Source of the DNA: Gnetum montanum
Lineage: Eukaryota; Streptophyta; Gnetopsida; Gnetales; Gnetaceae
Reading direction: 5' to 3'
NCBI GenBank assembly: GCA_015680685.1
Contig: MNCI01004881.1
Span: forward strand, 852,871 to 916,870
DNA: 64,000 nucleotides
Both the position numbers and the translations under genes were made by a program. Positions 35,691-47,699 of this stretch are shown here, piece after piece (the stretch's first letter is position 1; each line of letters opens with the position of its first letter). The notes beneath the pieces are model-generated. The model searched no databases. It saw nothing but the letters and a program-made list of their open reading frames with translations, and was not told where the DNA came from.

Positions 35691-38560
35691 ATGACTACAA
35701 ATGAAACTAAGAGGCAAATAGACATAAGAAGGAGGGTTGTCTTAACCAAGGGAAAAAAACCAAGAATGGGAAGGGGCTAAGAATAGGTCCAAGAAGAATC
35801 AATCGCAACCCATACTATAGGACCTCTTAGGGAGGAGGCTAAAGTGAAGTCTATTTGTTAGATTCCAAAATAGGTGGGAGCAACAAAACATTCCCACTGG
35901 GATGAGGCACCAACTCAATAAGTGAGCCTTGAGGTGACCTTGATGGAAGCCTGCCTAAAACAAATCAAATCAAGCAAGGTCTAGAAAATAGTGTTTTAAA
36001 AGTTGAACTTTGGCTCTTTCTTAGAGCAAGCATCTAAAGAGGTACAAGGCCAACTAAAGACCTCTCCCATGTGACCAATTATTACTTCCAATGGGAGATG
36101 TTCCTATTTTGAAGCAAAACGTAGGCCAATTCAATGATCAAGATCAAGGAAATTTCAGTGTCCTACTTGGTGCAAGCCATTACAGAGGCACTTGCATTAC
36201 CTGAAACTAGGGTGAATCTCGCTAAGATTCAGATGTAGGTGAATCCTAACATTAAAAAGGAATGGGTTCAGTGGTGCTCTGGTGTTGATTGTAAGAAGTA
36301 TGATGCACTCACACTTACAAAAAGAATCTATTACAAGATTGTGAACTTTCACCTAAATCCCACAATGAGGCCTAGCAAAATCACTATCTTTTCTTCCCAT
36401 GTGTATGCTGCTCTAAGTGAAAGATTCCTAGTCAACCTTTCACAACTAATGTATCTAGAGATACAGAAGAGGTTCAAGTAGAATGAATGTAGAAGGAAGG
36501 AAATCTCCTTCCCATGCCTCATCAGAAAACTATTTTGAAGGGGAGGAATAGCCTACTATACTAATGATGTTTTCTGATGTGCTATGATCGCTAATTGGAT
36601 AGAGATGATGAAGGATAAAACTCCTATAACAATAATTCAAGAAGAGAACTAGCAGCCACCACCTCCACCTGCCACTCAAAGAATATTGTCAAACATTGTT
36701 GCAACATTTAAAAAGTTGCATGAATTTCGAGACTGCCTCTTGAGTAAGAAAGACCAATAGGTAGGCATGAGTGGTGGAGACCCATCTATGTACTACCCAA
36801 AAATGAATAACCTAAAAGAGGTGGCTTGAACAGTCAGCCTGATGGGGGGAGGTGGATCCATTTTCTCTACCCAATGAATGCAGTTGTCCACAAGGTCAAA
36901 TCCTAGTGCCAAAGACGTAACATTATCTCTCTTAGAATAACAAATATTAGAAATTTTTGGGAATGCTATGACCTTTTGGTGTGCTTAGAGGAGGGCAAGG
37001 GAGCAACAGTATTGGTGATGTAGCACTAAGGACAAGAAACAACAGTAGAGGTGGTTGCTAATATAATCGCTAAGATACTCAATGCACCTGTGACATCTAT
37101 ACCAAACATCATTGCACTTAAAAATGTGTAAATGTTCATAAGAACCATAAGCAGTAGACTAAGTGCAACATAGCATGAACAACTACTAGACCAACTACTA
37201 GGAATTGGACAACCACTTTTGGATGTCTTTGACCTTTAGGATAGTATAACTGCAACCTAATTAGAGCTGCTACAAAAAATGGGTAAGAATATTATTTTGG
37301 AAGGATAACTTGAAACAACCAAGGAGCTGAATGAATGCTTGGCTATAGAAGTTGCTAAACTGAGAGCCTAGACTATCGACCTTGCATTTCTCAACCCAAC
37401 ATTAACAAGAGATGAAGCTCTTGAATAACTTCACACCAAGTTGAATGGTGTTAAGGGTGTGATGGAGATGGTGGTGTTCTACTGATCCTTGGCAAAGGCC
37501 ACCCAACATGAAATTCATAAAGCCTTGAATCTAACCCACCAAGAGAATGTACACTTGATCATAGAAAATCATTGCCTACAAAACATTGATGTGCATAAAC
37601 AATAATTAATTGATTTTATCCATCAACAGTAGGAGCAACTAGCCAAAGCAAATACAAAGTTAAGGAGATTGGTAGCCAAGAATAGAAACCTCTCCATGGA
37701 GGAGGTCTGTACCCTTCCTCAAAATACTACAATAGAAGTAGTCACATAGAAATTAGAGGCTCTCAAATTTGCAAGAGTCAAAAATCACTACTAGGACCAA
37801 GTCAGCCTAAAGAAGGAAATAAATGAGAAGCATATTGAAGTAGCAAAGGCAAAGATGAATGAGACCCTCTAACAACTCTAACAAGGATGTAAATTATGAT
37901 AGTCCATTGTGGTTAGGATTAATCAATACAATAAAGCAAAAATTTTCCTAAAGAAGTTGTAGTTAGAGGATATGACTAAATATATGAAGTTTGCCAACCT
38001 TCTATATGCAAACCTAGTTATGTTAACTACTAGATGGTCATGGTTAGAATTGGAAAAGTAGGTGGCCATCTCATACTTCTTGTATGAGGCTAAGTTCAAG
38101 CATCACAAGGGCACCAAGCAAAAGCTTATAGTGGTAAACATTGAACTCAAGGTTATCATGGGCAAATATACCAATCAGAGCTCCACTATTGAGAGCCTGG
38201 ATAAAAAAATGAATGACTACCAAGAGCTGCAAAACATAGTTAGGGCATTCAATGTTGCATGCAAATAATTCACTACCTAATTCATCAACACCAAGGAGTT
38301 ATTCTCATTAATACCCTATCTATGGGATATCCCCATTCTAGCCCACATTGGCAATGTCGTGTGGATTTTGAATGATCTTCAGAGCAAGGAGAAGAAGATG
38401 AAAGCATTAGTATATATGCCTTTTTCCTTTCACCAAAGGTAGTATCTATAATAGGACAACCACAACCACCTCAACCACCATGTGTGCTTGAAGCTAGTGA
38501 AGGTCCTTCAAAATCTTAGGGACCTCCACCGCCTAGGACTATTTCATCTTCTCAACCATC
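35690..38560 (+). pseudogene. env-like ORF of A3 (decayed)
   Basis: This is the extra ORF that Athila-type elements carry after integrase, often called env-like. At 36239-36580 the pattern resembles the plant-transposon protein domain of such ORFs: a basic KKEWVQWC segment, a PTMRPSKIT segment, and NECRRKEISFPCLIRKL near 36484. From about 36650 onward the product is helical and Gln/Lys/Glu-rich, likely coiled coil, and ends in a Pro-rich tail (PPQPP, GPPPPRT) near 38460-38550. No signal peptide or convincing membrane segment was seen. Stops are frequent. The function of this ORF class is not established. Confidence 0.6.
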
Positions 38561-38770
38561 TTCATGTCATCAGAAGATGTGCTATCTAGTTTGAGTAGTC
38601 ATATCATGGTGTTCAATTTTCTATTATGAACACCATAAATTTTGTAATGATGCCAATCTATACACCCAAGCACTCAATTTTGTTATGTCAATTTTTTATG
38701 TCAAGTATCAGTTAATAATCCCATACCTTCCCAATTTTGTAAAGGAACTTGATGATGAGTTTCCATTTAG

Positions 38771-38781
38771 TCATGGGGGCA
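38771..38781 (+). other. Polypurine tract of A3
   Basis: TCATGGGGGCA directly precedes the LTR start. It is the plus-strand primer site by position and composition. Confidence 0.65.
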
Positions 38782-39712
38782 TGATGAAGCGTCATAATGT
38801 TGTGCCAACGTGCCCCTATCGACATGGCCTCGTTGACAAGCCATGGGGCCCTATCTAAGTGGTATTGCCCTATTGACGGGGCCATGTCAACGTAGCATTT
38901 ACTACATTTATGAGGCCCCATCAATGCAGCTCCATAATAAAGTTTATAAATACATACTCATCCATCGTGTTATAGAAGGGCTTGTCATAGTTGTAGCAGA
39001 GCTCTTACAGTTTATTCATTTGAGAGTTAGAATATTTTTCTGAGTACCCATAACATGAGTTAAATAGTGTACAGATCTTTATTCAAGCACTAATGTACCT
39101 AAGCACAATAGCGTGAATGAAAATAAAGGTGAGATTTTTGGTAAACCTTGTAGCACTTGGAAATAGATTAATTATTTATTTATGGATTTAATGTTTTATG
39201 AAATTTTATTTAATGCTCTAAGTAATTAAATAATTAATTTGGCTAAATTAAGCTAGATTAAGTAGCAATTAATTAAGCACATAATTATGATCAATTTGAG
39301 CATATCCTTGGCACTTGGTACTCTCAGTAACACTTAATGTTTGGTAACCCAGTAGCACTAAACATGTTCAGGATGTGTACAACAAGTGGGAATGAATGCC
39401 TATGTTAGGATTAGTTAGGTGTAGTTAATTAGATTAAATTAGCAATTGAATTACTTCATTCCTTCCATCCTTTGTTTTAAGCACCCAGAACATAAAACAT
39501 AAAAAAAATAAAAATCATATGCCTCAATTACACTTAATCATACCTTTGCATATCACAAGGGTAATTGGGAAGACAACGAGTGACTATTAGGAAAATTTCA
39601 TTTCCTAAAGACCAATGTATCGAAAGACATAAAATCCATGGAATTCGACAAAATCACGCATGAACACTTAGTGATTTATATGGTTGAGCATAGGGATACT
39701 TGCCACTCATCA
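38782..39712 (+). repeat. 3' LTR of A3
   Basis: The 931-bp LTR runs from TGATGAAGCGTC to CTCATCA. U3 contains repeated CATGGCC/GGCCCCATC words (38810-38930) and a TATAAATA box at 38945-38952. It aligns with the 921-bp and 923-bp LTRs of A4 and A5. Confidence 0.88.
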
Positions 39713-40668
39713 CATGGCCATAATGATATTCTTTCCATCATAAAACTAAGAATAAATTTATGATCATTATGCCTAGATAGAAAAATGAAGAACCAAGTGG
39801 GAATGTAAAGGATGTGACATTAAGTGGGATTTGTGCATTTTCTTAGATTACTACTATGAGTTCTATCCTCTTGCTAAGAAATTATTATATCCTTGTAGAT
39901 CTAACAAGAAAATGGGAGTAAGAGTTAAGTAAGTGCTACCATAAAAGGATAACATAGAATAAAACTAAAAGAACATAGAATAATTTTCATGGGGTTCCAC
40001 TAAAAAGACATGTTACCCATGCTTGAAGGTAGGTGGCTTCTCGAAAATAAAAATAAAAATAAAGTGCCAAAAATAAAACTCCTTCCTTGCACAATACTCC
40101 AAGTGGTAATACTCCTTACAATAGTGGTAGTCTTATGGTTGTATATCCTATAAATGAAACAATGCAATGTCACTAAAAAGTAGTTTGGACTTGGTCTAAA
40201 TCTTAGAAAGAAAGGCTAATAATTACTTTAACCATTAATAACACACAAGGATTCATTATGCTTATGGTAAGATACCTCACATCCCAATTTCAACAATCCT
40301 TTCTACTATCCATCTCACCTCACTGTATATTTAATCATAACTTGTGGTTTTATATAATATAGCGTTATTTTTCCAATATCGTGATACTAACATGTGTGTC
40401 TTGCTAAACAAGTATGTCTTGCATTCAACTCCTTGAGTGCCTAAGGACACTTTTAGGTGTGGTTATACAAGGGCAATAAGGGTTGGAGCCTACTCCCACT
40501 TGTATAACTCTTGTATTTCATACTTTCCAAGCAATTCCACATCATCTTGTGCCTTCCAAAACATCTAATAAACTTTCCATATCATCTAATAATCTAGCCA
40601 TACATCAAAAATTCCTTATCCATTTCTTATCCATACTATAAACTCTCGTTGCAAGATTTATTCTTTAG
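39713..40668 (+). mobile_element. Athila-like element A2, right segment
   Basis: This resumes the post-integrase spacer broken at 8505. GACATGTTACCCATGCTTGA near 40010 matches GACATGCTACCCATGTTTAA at 34409 in A3. There is no ORF. It is cut at 40668 by the A4 LTR, and the env-like ORF and 3' LTR of A2 are not in the window. Confidence 0.55.
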
Positions 40669-41589
40669 TGATGAGCATCAAAGTGTCACATCGACAAGTG
40701 CCCATTGACATGGCCTCATTGATGGGGCCCCATTTACATGATGTTTCCCTATCGACAGAGCCACATCAACGTACAGTTTACTACATCTATGAGGCCCCAT
40801 CGATGCAACCCTATAATAAAAACTATAAATACGAGTTCACAGTTGTGTTTATGAGGATATCAAATCATAGTAGTTTTTCCATTTGAAAGTTAGAATATTT
40901 CTATGAGTGCCTACAACAGGAGTCAAAAGTGTACAAATATTTATTCAAGCACTATTGTACCTGAACCACACCAGTGTGTATGGTAATAAAGATGAGCCTT
41001 TTGATCAAACCTTGTAGCACTTAGAATAGATTAATGATTTATTTATGCATTCATTGTTTTCATTAAATATGTAATTAATTAAGCTAAATTAGAATTTATG
41101 TGATTAGTTAATTAGTTAAGCTAAATGGATTAAACACATAAGTACAATCGCTTCAAGCGTAAACATGTATTTGCTTGGTAATCCCAGTAGCATTATTGCT
41201 TGGTGCATTCAATAGCTTTACACTTGGTAACCCAATAGTGGATACATGGGTTTAGGACATGTATAGAAAGTGAAACCTGATGCTTATGTTAGGGCTAGTT
41301 AGAGGCTAGTTAAGTACTTAAATTATATTATTTGTTAAATGAATTCATCTCTTTACTTTAAGTACCAAGAAACATAAAATAATAAAAATCATATGCCTCA
41401 ATTACACTTAACCATACCTTTGTACATCACAACTATAATTGGGAAGACAATGAATGACCATTAGGGCAGAGTTCACTTCCTAGATAACTAGTGTGTTGGA
41501 AGACATAGAGTCCACATAATTTAACTGGATCATGCATGAATGCTTCATGATTCATATAGTTGAGCATAGGGGTACCTTTATCGCTCATC
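40669..41589 (+). repeat. 5' LTR of A4
   Basis: The 921-bp LTR runs from TGATGAGCATC to GCTCATCA. U3 carries the GATGGGGCCCC and GAGGCCCCATCGATGC words and a TATAAATA box near 40825. It is collinear with the A3 3' LTR. Confidence 0.85.
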
Positions 41590-41590
41590 A

Positions 41591-41608
41591 TTGGCATTGT
41601 TACTGGGA
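41591..41608 (+). other. Primer binding site of A4 (degenerate)
   Basis: TGGCATTGTTACTGGGAA occupies the primer-site position and matches the Athila-type site with several substitutions. Confidence 0.5.
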
Positions 41609-41740
41609 ATTCTTTTTATTGAAACGTGCACTATATAGGATTAATGAACATTATTAATATCATTAGATGAACCCCAAGGTCGATATCATTCTCAAATTAT
41701 ATAATTACAAAATCATAATAGTATTTTATTTATTTGCAAA

Positions 41741-41915
41741 ATGTCTTCTTCTCATAGGCATGAAGATGTCAAACTATTGGTCCCACAATAGTGCAAAGTG
41801 GTATATACTCATCTAGATGAGTATGTGCCTTATTTCACCTTCATCCTACACCAAGATAAACAATTGTGATGACGTGATATGGAAGGTAACATTGTAATGC
41901 CTCCCGGTTGATCTA
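41741..41915 (+). pseudogene. gag start of A4, truncated
   Basis: This begins MSSSHRHEDVKLLVPQ and aligns with the first 60 codons of A3 gag (9398-9580). Stops replace Glu and Trp codons. It is cut by A5 after the AATGCCTCCCGG segment. Confidence 0.6.
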
Positions 41916-41925
41916 TACTTATTAA

Positions 41926-42848
41926 TGAATCTCGGTTTGTTGCATTAATTGGGCCCCATCAACGTAGTCTATTACGTCGACATAGCCCCATCAACTAGGG
42001 CCCATCAACACAGTCTGTTGCATTGATGTGGCCTTGTCGATGTAGGGGTCTATCTTGGCCTATAAATATGTGCTCACCAATAGCATTTATGGCATCTAGT
42101 TTTCCGAGTAGTAGTAGGGCTCCTGTAGTTTGTTCCTTCAAAAGTTAGAATATTTTTCCTAAGTGCCCATAATAGGAGTCATTGAGTGCATGGATCTTTA
42201 TTCAAGCATTGTTGTACCTAAGCACAACAGTGTGTGCGGCAATAAAGATGAACTTTGTGATACACCTTGTAACATTCTAGATAGATTAAATATTTCATTT
42301 ATGCATTTAATATTTTTAGTCAGTTATTCAATATTTTTCAGTAATTATGCTAATTAAGCTAATTAAGCAAGATAAGCTAGATAGATTAATACATAAGTAC
42401 GACCACTTCAAGCATAACACGTATTTGCTCGATAATCCTAGTAGTGTTATTACTTGGTTTTCCTAGTAGCGTAGTGCTTGGTAATCCTAGCAGTAGGTAT
42501 GTGGGTTCAAGATGTGTACAATAATTAGGACTGGATGCTTATGTTAGGATTAGTTAGACATGAGTTAATTCATTAGACCTTAATAGTATTAAATCTTCTT
42601 ACCTTTATATCTTAGCACCACAAATCTTAAAAACCTAAAATCATAAAAATCATATACCTTGATTACACTTAACCATGCCATGTACATCACATGTGTAATT
42701 CGGAAGACAAGGATGACCTTAAGGTAAGGTTCACTACTTAGACAACTAGTGTACTGGAGAACATTGAGTCCTTGAAATTCAACCAGATTGCATGTGAACA
42801 CTTCGTAATTTGTATGGTTGAGTGTAGGGGTACCTTCGCCACTCATCA
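41926..42848 (+). repeat. 5' LTR of A5
   Basis: The 923-bp LTR ends in ACTCATCA. The start TGAATCTCGG is chosen by length and by the break in A4 gag homology. U3 holds at least five CCCATCAAC/GTCGACATAG-type words (41950-42045) and a TATAAATA box near 42062. Confidence 0.8.
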
Positions 42849-42849
42849 T

Positions 42850-42867
42850 TGGCACCATTGCAAGGGA
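42850..42867 (+). other. Primer binding site of A5
   Basis: TGGCACCATTGCAAGGGA lies one base after the LTR. It is close to the Athila-type tRNA-Asp site, with one indel. Confidence 0.6.
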
Positions 42868-43008
42868 CTTGATTTGTTTGAAATGTGCACTATCTAGGTT
42901 TAGTGAATACCATTAATATCATTATACAAACTTCAAGGTCCATATCATTTCCATTATACATAGGATTATAAAAAAAAGCACACTAATGTTTTATTTCATA
43001 TTGTGAAA

Positions 43009-45290
43009 TGTCTTCTTCTTCTCACAGGCATGAGGATGTCAACCCACCGATCCCATAGGAGTGCAAAGTGATATATACTCATCCAAATGCATATGTACTA
43101 GACTTCACCTTCATTCTACACCAAGATAAGTAGCTATGATGACATGATATGGAGGGCAACATTATCTTTCCCCCTCCATCGATCCATGCCCAAGATGCTA
43201 TTTCAAACTCTTAAGAAGTTGGGCATTCTAGATCTTCATGAGGAATACGTTGTGCATGGTTATGACACTCGGGACTACCATCCCACTAAAACACAACATA
43301 GAAGAGATCAACATTAGGAGAAGCACCACAAGGCTATGTAGGGGAAACATTTCACTAATCCCTTATTCCTACTAGATTAAGATGACAATGAGGATCCTCT
43401 CTTTGAAGGTTCTTAACATGAAGATCCTCCACTTCTTGTTATTGGTGATGCAGGTCTAGCCTTGAACCTACGATCCACTATTCATAAGCTAGGTTTAGGA
43501 AAAAGTGATAGTCAACATAGGGACTTAGGTAAACATCACAATGGAAAGGGATCTCAGGATGAAGGTCGTAATGAGCAAAAAAGTAGTGGTGTTGGCGATC
43601 CACCTTCCTCTCCATCCTTTTAATTTGATTTTAAACATTTCACTTCATCTACTAATTCTCATAGAAGTCACCATTGAAATAATTGTGATGAAGGTGATCA
43701 ACAAGACAACAATGACATCAAGGCCATCAAGAGCATAGAGGTGACAGAAACCATCATCAGTGTCATCAACACAATGATGATGATGAACCTCTATTGGTGA
43801 CTCGAAGCATGCTTAACATTGCAAAGGTAGTAAAGATCCCAACCAAGCATGTGAAGGCTAGTTAGATCAAGCACTTAGATATGAACAATATCTCAAGATT
43901 TGAAAGGGGATACAATTCTAATCCACAAACACATCTACAAGCTTTCCATGATTCTTGTGCCTTACAAAACATTGAAAATGATTAGCAAAAACTCAAGCTC
44001 TTCTCTAGGATACTCATCAAAGAAGTTGAAAGTTAGTACTTTTTCTTAGAGCCAGAATCTATCTACCAGTGGAATACAATGCTTAAGATATTTAATGACA
44101 AATATCAAATGTACTCCAAAGTGTCCAATTTGAGAAGGCAAATCCAAGGTTGAAAGCAAGGAACACATGAATCCTTAGACGTTACCATGGCTAGATATTA
44201 TTCTCTCTTACACTGATGCCCTGGCCATGGATATTCTTAGAGGGAGCAACTCTACCACATTATAGATAGGCTCAAAGCTAAAACTAGAAGAACTCTTGGG
44301 GTTTATGCCCAAGGGAGATTGTCTGAGTTAAGTGCTCATCCGATCCAAAGGTTGATTGAGTAGGTAGCCAAAGAGGAAGGAGAGTTATGGAAAAGAGAAA
44401 ATGTAGAAGAGTATAATCGAGATTCTTTCATCAAGAAAAGGGAGGTCTGATTCTATGACAAGGAGAATGCACCACTTAATGAGGCGGTAAATAGAAAAAC
44501 CTTGCCTATACAAAAATCTATCTTTGACATTTTGGAAAAGGTTGAAAAATTATGGGACTCTTTAGATGAGATGTTCCAAACTACTATGGCGATTGATGAA
44601 GCATCCAAAAAATAGAATAGTGATCATGAACGTAGGAGATGAAAAGAAGTTGAATGTTCCTACTAAAGAGGTAAGGGAAAAGCTACTACCGTTAAGGAAG
44701 TTGTGGAGATAGACTCTGAAGATGATACTGGTTGTGACATCTATCAATATGAATATCTAAAGGGATGTTATCCTCTAATGTCACACTTACAAGAGTCTAA
44801 GATGTATGCATTGAATCCATGACTAGCAAGGAGGCAAGCACCCAAATGATTATTATATCCTCAAGGGAATCTAAGGTAGTTCCACCAACACTAACAAGCT
44901 TATTATCCAAGTGGAGCTCCACCACAACCATATTAGTAATACCAACAATGGCACCAACCCCAATCATGGGAATGCCACTGCACAAGTAGCAATACCCTTA
45001 TAGGTGACTAGATCCATATGGGTACTATGCTCAGCAACCTATTTTTCCAAGAAGTTTTGTAGGCCATGCCTCATTTTAGCATCACTATTACCCTCTAAAG
45101 TACCACCAAACACATTCACCATTCACTCGAGGAGAAAACCCATATCCATACCATCCTCTGCATCCATCTACACATAACCCTCTATCCTCTACCTAGTTAC
45201 CTTCTGCTCCATCTATGTAAGGCTAAATTCCTCCATAGCCACAACAATGAAATGCCATGAGGAATACACATTTACATCCAGCCTTTCAAA
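43009..45290 (+). pseudogene. gag of A5 (decayed)
   Basis: The start MSSSSHRHEDV lies near 43009. The capsid-like core runs from about 43880 to 44560: NNISRFERGYNSNPQTHL near 43880, then a helical region matching A2 and A3 gag, and an alpha-helical tail to about 44650. The Pro/Gln/Tyr-rich tail follows (44760-45290). Stops and shifts are frequent. Confidence 0.62.
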
Positions 45291-45459
45291 CATGTGGTTT
45301 GGATAATCGATCTAAGAAATGACCTTTTTCGACCCAATAATCCTCATAAACCCTCACAACCTCCTGCAACTAGCTACCCTACATCTCCAACACTCTCATC
45401 CTCTGCATCAAATACGTTTGAGTGTCCTTTAAACCAAAAACCACCTCAAATCCACACTA

Positions 45460-45830
45460 TGATGTTAACTCATTTTGTTTCCAATTGGATCAAGGCTAGC
45501 AATCTTTCCAAGAAATCCACTCATTTACTTGTAAATCACTAGACATGAGCCATGCAAGGCTCTTCTTGATTTTAGTTCCAGAGTGAATCTCATCTTCCAT
45601 AATTTGTACAAGGCCTGGAACCTACCACCTCTTAAGAAGAAAAACATTCATTTAGAATTAACAGACCAATCAATCACTATTCCTTTGGGATTAGTGAAGG
45701 ACATTGTGACCACAATTTGTGGGTGGTCCTATCCTATCGATTTTCTAGTGATCAAGGTTGAGAATTACAAAGGTGACCTTCCCATCATTATGCAAAGAGC
45801 TTGGTTAAGCATAGTTGATGCATGAATGGA
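45460..45830 (+). pseudogene. Aspartic protease domain of A5
   Basis: The catalytic motif is altered: the segment equivalent to LLDSGSNVNLI in A3 reads LLDFSSRVNLI near 45562, so the Gly is lost. The rest is open from 45583 to 45825, with the conserved SITIPLGLVKDIV and PIIMQRAWL segments. It is followed by a linker to RT (45831-46400). Confidence 0.68.
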
Positions 45831-46399
45831 CATAAGGGATCTCTCCTCGGAAGAGCTTGGTTAAGCACAATTGAAGGCTAAAGAAGAAGCATATTCCATG
45901 CATTGTGTACAATGATAATAAGTTCAATTGCATGAAAAAGAATCAAAAGTACATACATTGAAGCATGCAATTAGTGTGCACAAGAAATAGTTATTCAAAG
46001 GTCTTTGTATGAAGCAGCCACCAAACAGGAGGGTACCTTGTGACTAACAGCAAACTAAGAAAATATCACATTATGCATAGAACCAACTAAGAACCTAACA
46101 TGTGCTTATGTTGAAAGCATGGATGAACTTGAGCAAGTTCATCACCAACTTTGTGATGATGAATATGATGATACTTGTTGAGGAGAATTGGAAATCCCTA
46201 ATAACTTCAAGCAGGAGCCCATAGAATTAAAAACTCTACCAACTGACATGGAGTATGCATTCCTAAATAATGGTAAGTTGATCATAATCAATGTCAAACT
46301 TGCTCTTGAACATAAATAGAAGTTGTTAAAGATGGTTAATAAATGGTCAATAGCCTTTGCTTTGTCATAACCTAAGCTAACTAGAATCGATCCAAGCAT

Positions 46400-47330
46400 A
46401 TTCTAGCATCGCATTTATATCAACCTGGCCATGAAGCCAAGGAGACAACTATAGAGATAGCTAAACCCCAACTTGAAGCATATCGTTAAGGAGAAAATAG
46501 AGCAACTCCTCAAGGTAGGGTTCATCTATCCCATCGCAAATAGTGAGTGGGTTAGCCCACTCGTAATTGTACCAAAGAAAGGTGGCAACTGGTGAGTCTG
46601 CATTGACTTCAAGCTATCAAACATGGAAACATTCAAATATCATTTTCCATTGCCATTTGTGGACCAAGTGTTAGACACTATCTCTAGGAATTATTATTTT
46701 AGCTTTGTGGATGGTTATAATGGCTATAACCAAATCCAAATTATACCAGAAGATCAAGCCAAGACAACATTCATGAGTCCCTATGGATCGTTTGCATATT
46801 GTAAGATGTCATTCAATCTATGCAATTCCACTACAACATTTCAATGCTTGGTCCTTAGCATCTTTCAACAACAGATCGATAGTGGTGTGGAAGTCTTCAT
46901 GGATGACTTCTCCACCTATGGAGCTATGTTTGAGCAAGCCTTGAATTGCATTTAGCAAGTACTAAAAAGATGTGTGGAAAAAATCTGTGGCTCAACTAGC
47001 AAAAGAGTCATCTCATGGTCCAAGAAGGCATTGTATTGTGGCACTGAATTTCCTAAAAAGGGACTGAGGTAGACCTAGAGAAGATAAGGATCATCCAAGG
47101 AATAACACACCAACCAAAGATAGTTAAATATGTCTAATCATTTCTTGGACACCCTAGCTACTACTAGCATTTCATAGAGAATTTCTCTATCATTATCAAG
47201 TTATTGGTTGAGCTTACAAATAAAGATGCTCTGTTCATTTGGACTAAGGAGTGCAAACATGCATTCCAAAAATTTAAGGAAAAACTCATAGAAACTCCAA
47301 TTCTATGAGCACCAAACTAATCTAAACCAT
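46400..47330 (+). pseudogene. RT of A5
   Basis: The fingers include VGFIYPIANSEWVSPLVIV near 46510-46570 and PKKGG. The palm shows DGYNGYNQI near 46707, TFMSPYGSFAY near 46768 and the catalytic FMDDFSTYG at about 46897-46924. Downstream the connection region reads SFLGHPSYY near 47138. It is open from 46623 to 46955, then broken. It is the best-preserved family A RT in the window. Confidence 0.85.
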
Positions 47331-47695
47331 TCCACATAATGATGAATGCCTTTAATTATGCCTTGGAAGTGGTGCTTCCATAGTTGGATGATAAAAAACA
47401 CCCATATTACATCCACTATGCAAGCCAAAGCATTGTGGGTGCACAATTGAATTACACCACCATGGAAAAATAATTAATGGTAATGGTGTATGCTTTGGAA
47501 AATTTTAGGTACTAAGTGCTTAGTTATAAAGTGTTTGTACACACAAACCACAGTGTCATCCACTTCCTAATGAACAAGCTAATGGTGAGCCCTCGTATCA
47601 TATAGTGGCTCATGATCTTACAAGAATTCGATCTCACGATGGTAGATCGAAAAGGGATCGAGAATGTGATCACTAACCATCTCTCTTAATTAATA
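47331..47695 (+). pseudogene. RNase H of A5
   Basis: The segments HIMMNAFNYALEVVL near 47332, HYASQSIVGAQLNYTTMEK near 47436-47470 and HTNHSVIHFLMNK near 47540-47580 match gypsy RNase H. The expected first catalytic Asp (DAS in A3) is Asn here. Stops occur near 47470 and 47515. It lies between RT and integrase as in A3. Confidence 0.78.
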
Positions 47696-47699
47696 TGGG

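Larger units (their letters stand above)
8506..39712 (+). mobile_element. Athila-like retrotransposon A3, interrupted by B
   Basis: This is a full-length element with order LTR, PBS, gag, protease, RT/RNase H, integrase, noncoding spacer, env-like ORF, PPT, LTR. Without the 18.65-kb element B it is about 12.5 kb. The family call rests on the FMDDFS RT signature, the tRNA-Asp-type primer site and the large ORF after integrase, all typical of the Athila lineage. The element is dead: every ORF is broken. The 5' LTR (737 bp) is about 190 bp shorter than the 3' LTR (931 bp), with the U3 repeat block missing. Confidence 0.8.
40669..41925 (+). mobile_element. Athila-like element A4, 5' end only
   Basis: This holds an LTR (40669-41589), a degenerate primer site, a leader and the first part of gag, and is then cut by the A5 LTR near 41926. 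The LTR is followed by a primer site and gag, so it is a 5' LTR. The rest of A4 must lie beyond the window, past A5. Confidence 0.65.

Noticed and set aside
40669-41589. This LTR as the 3' LTR of A2
   Set aside because: It is followed by a primer site and a gag start, and the A2 env-like ORF and PPT do not precede it, so it is the 5' LTR of A4.
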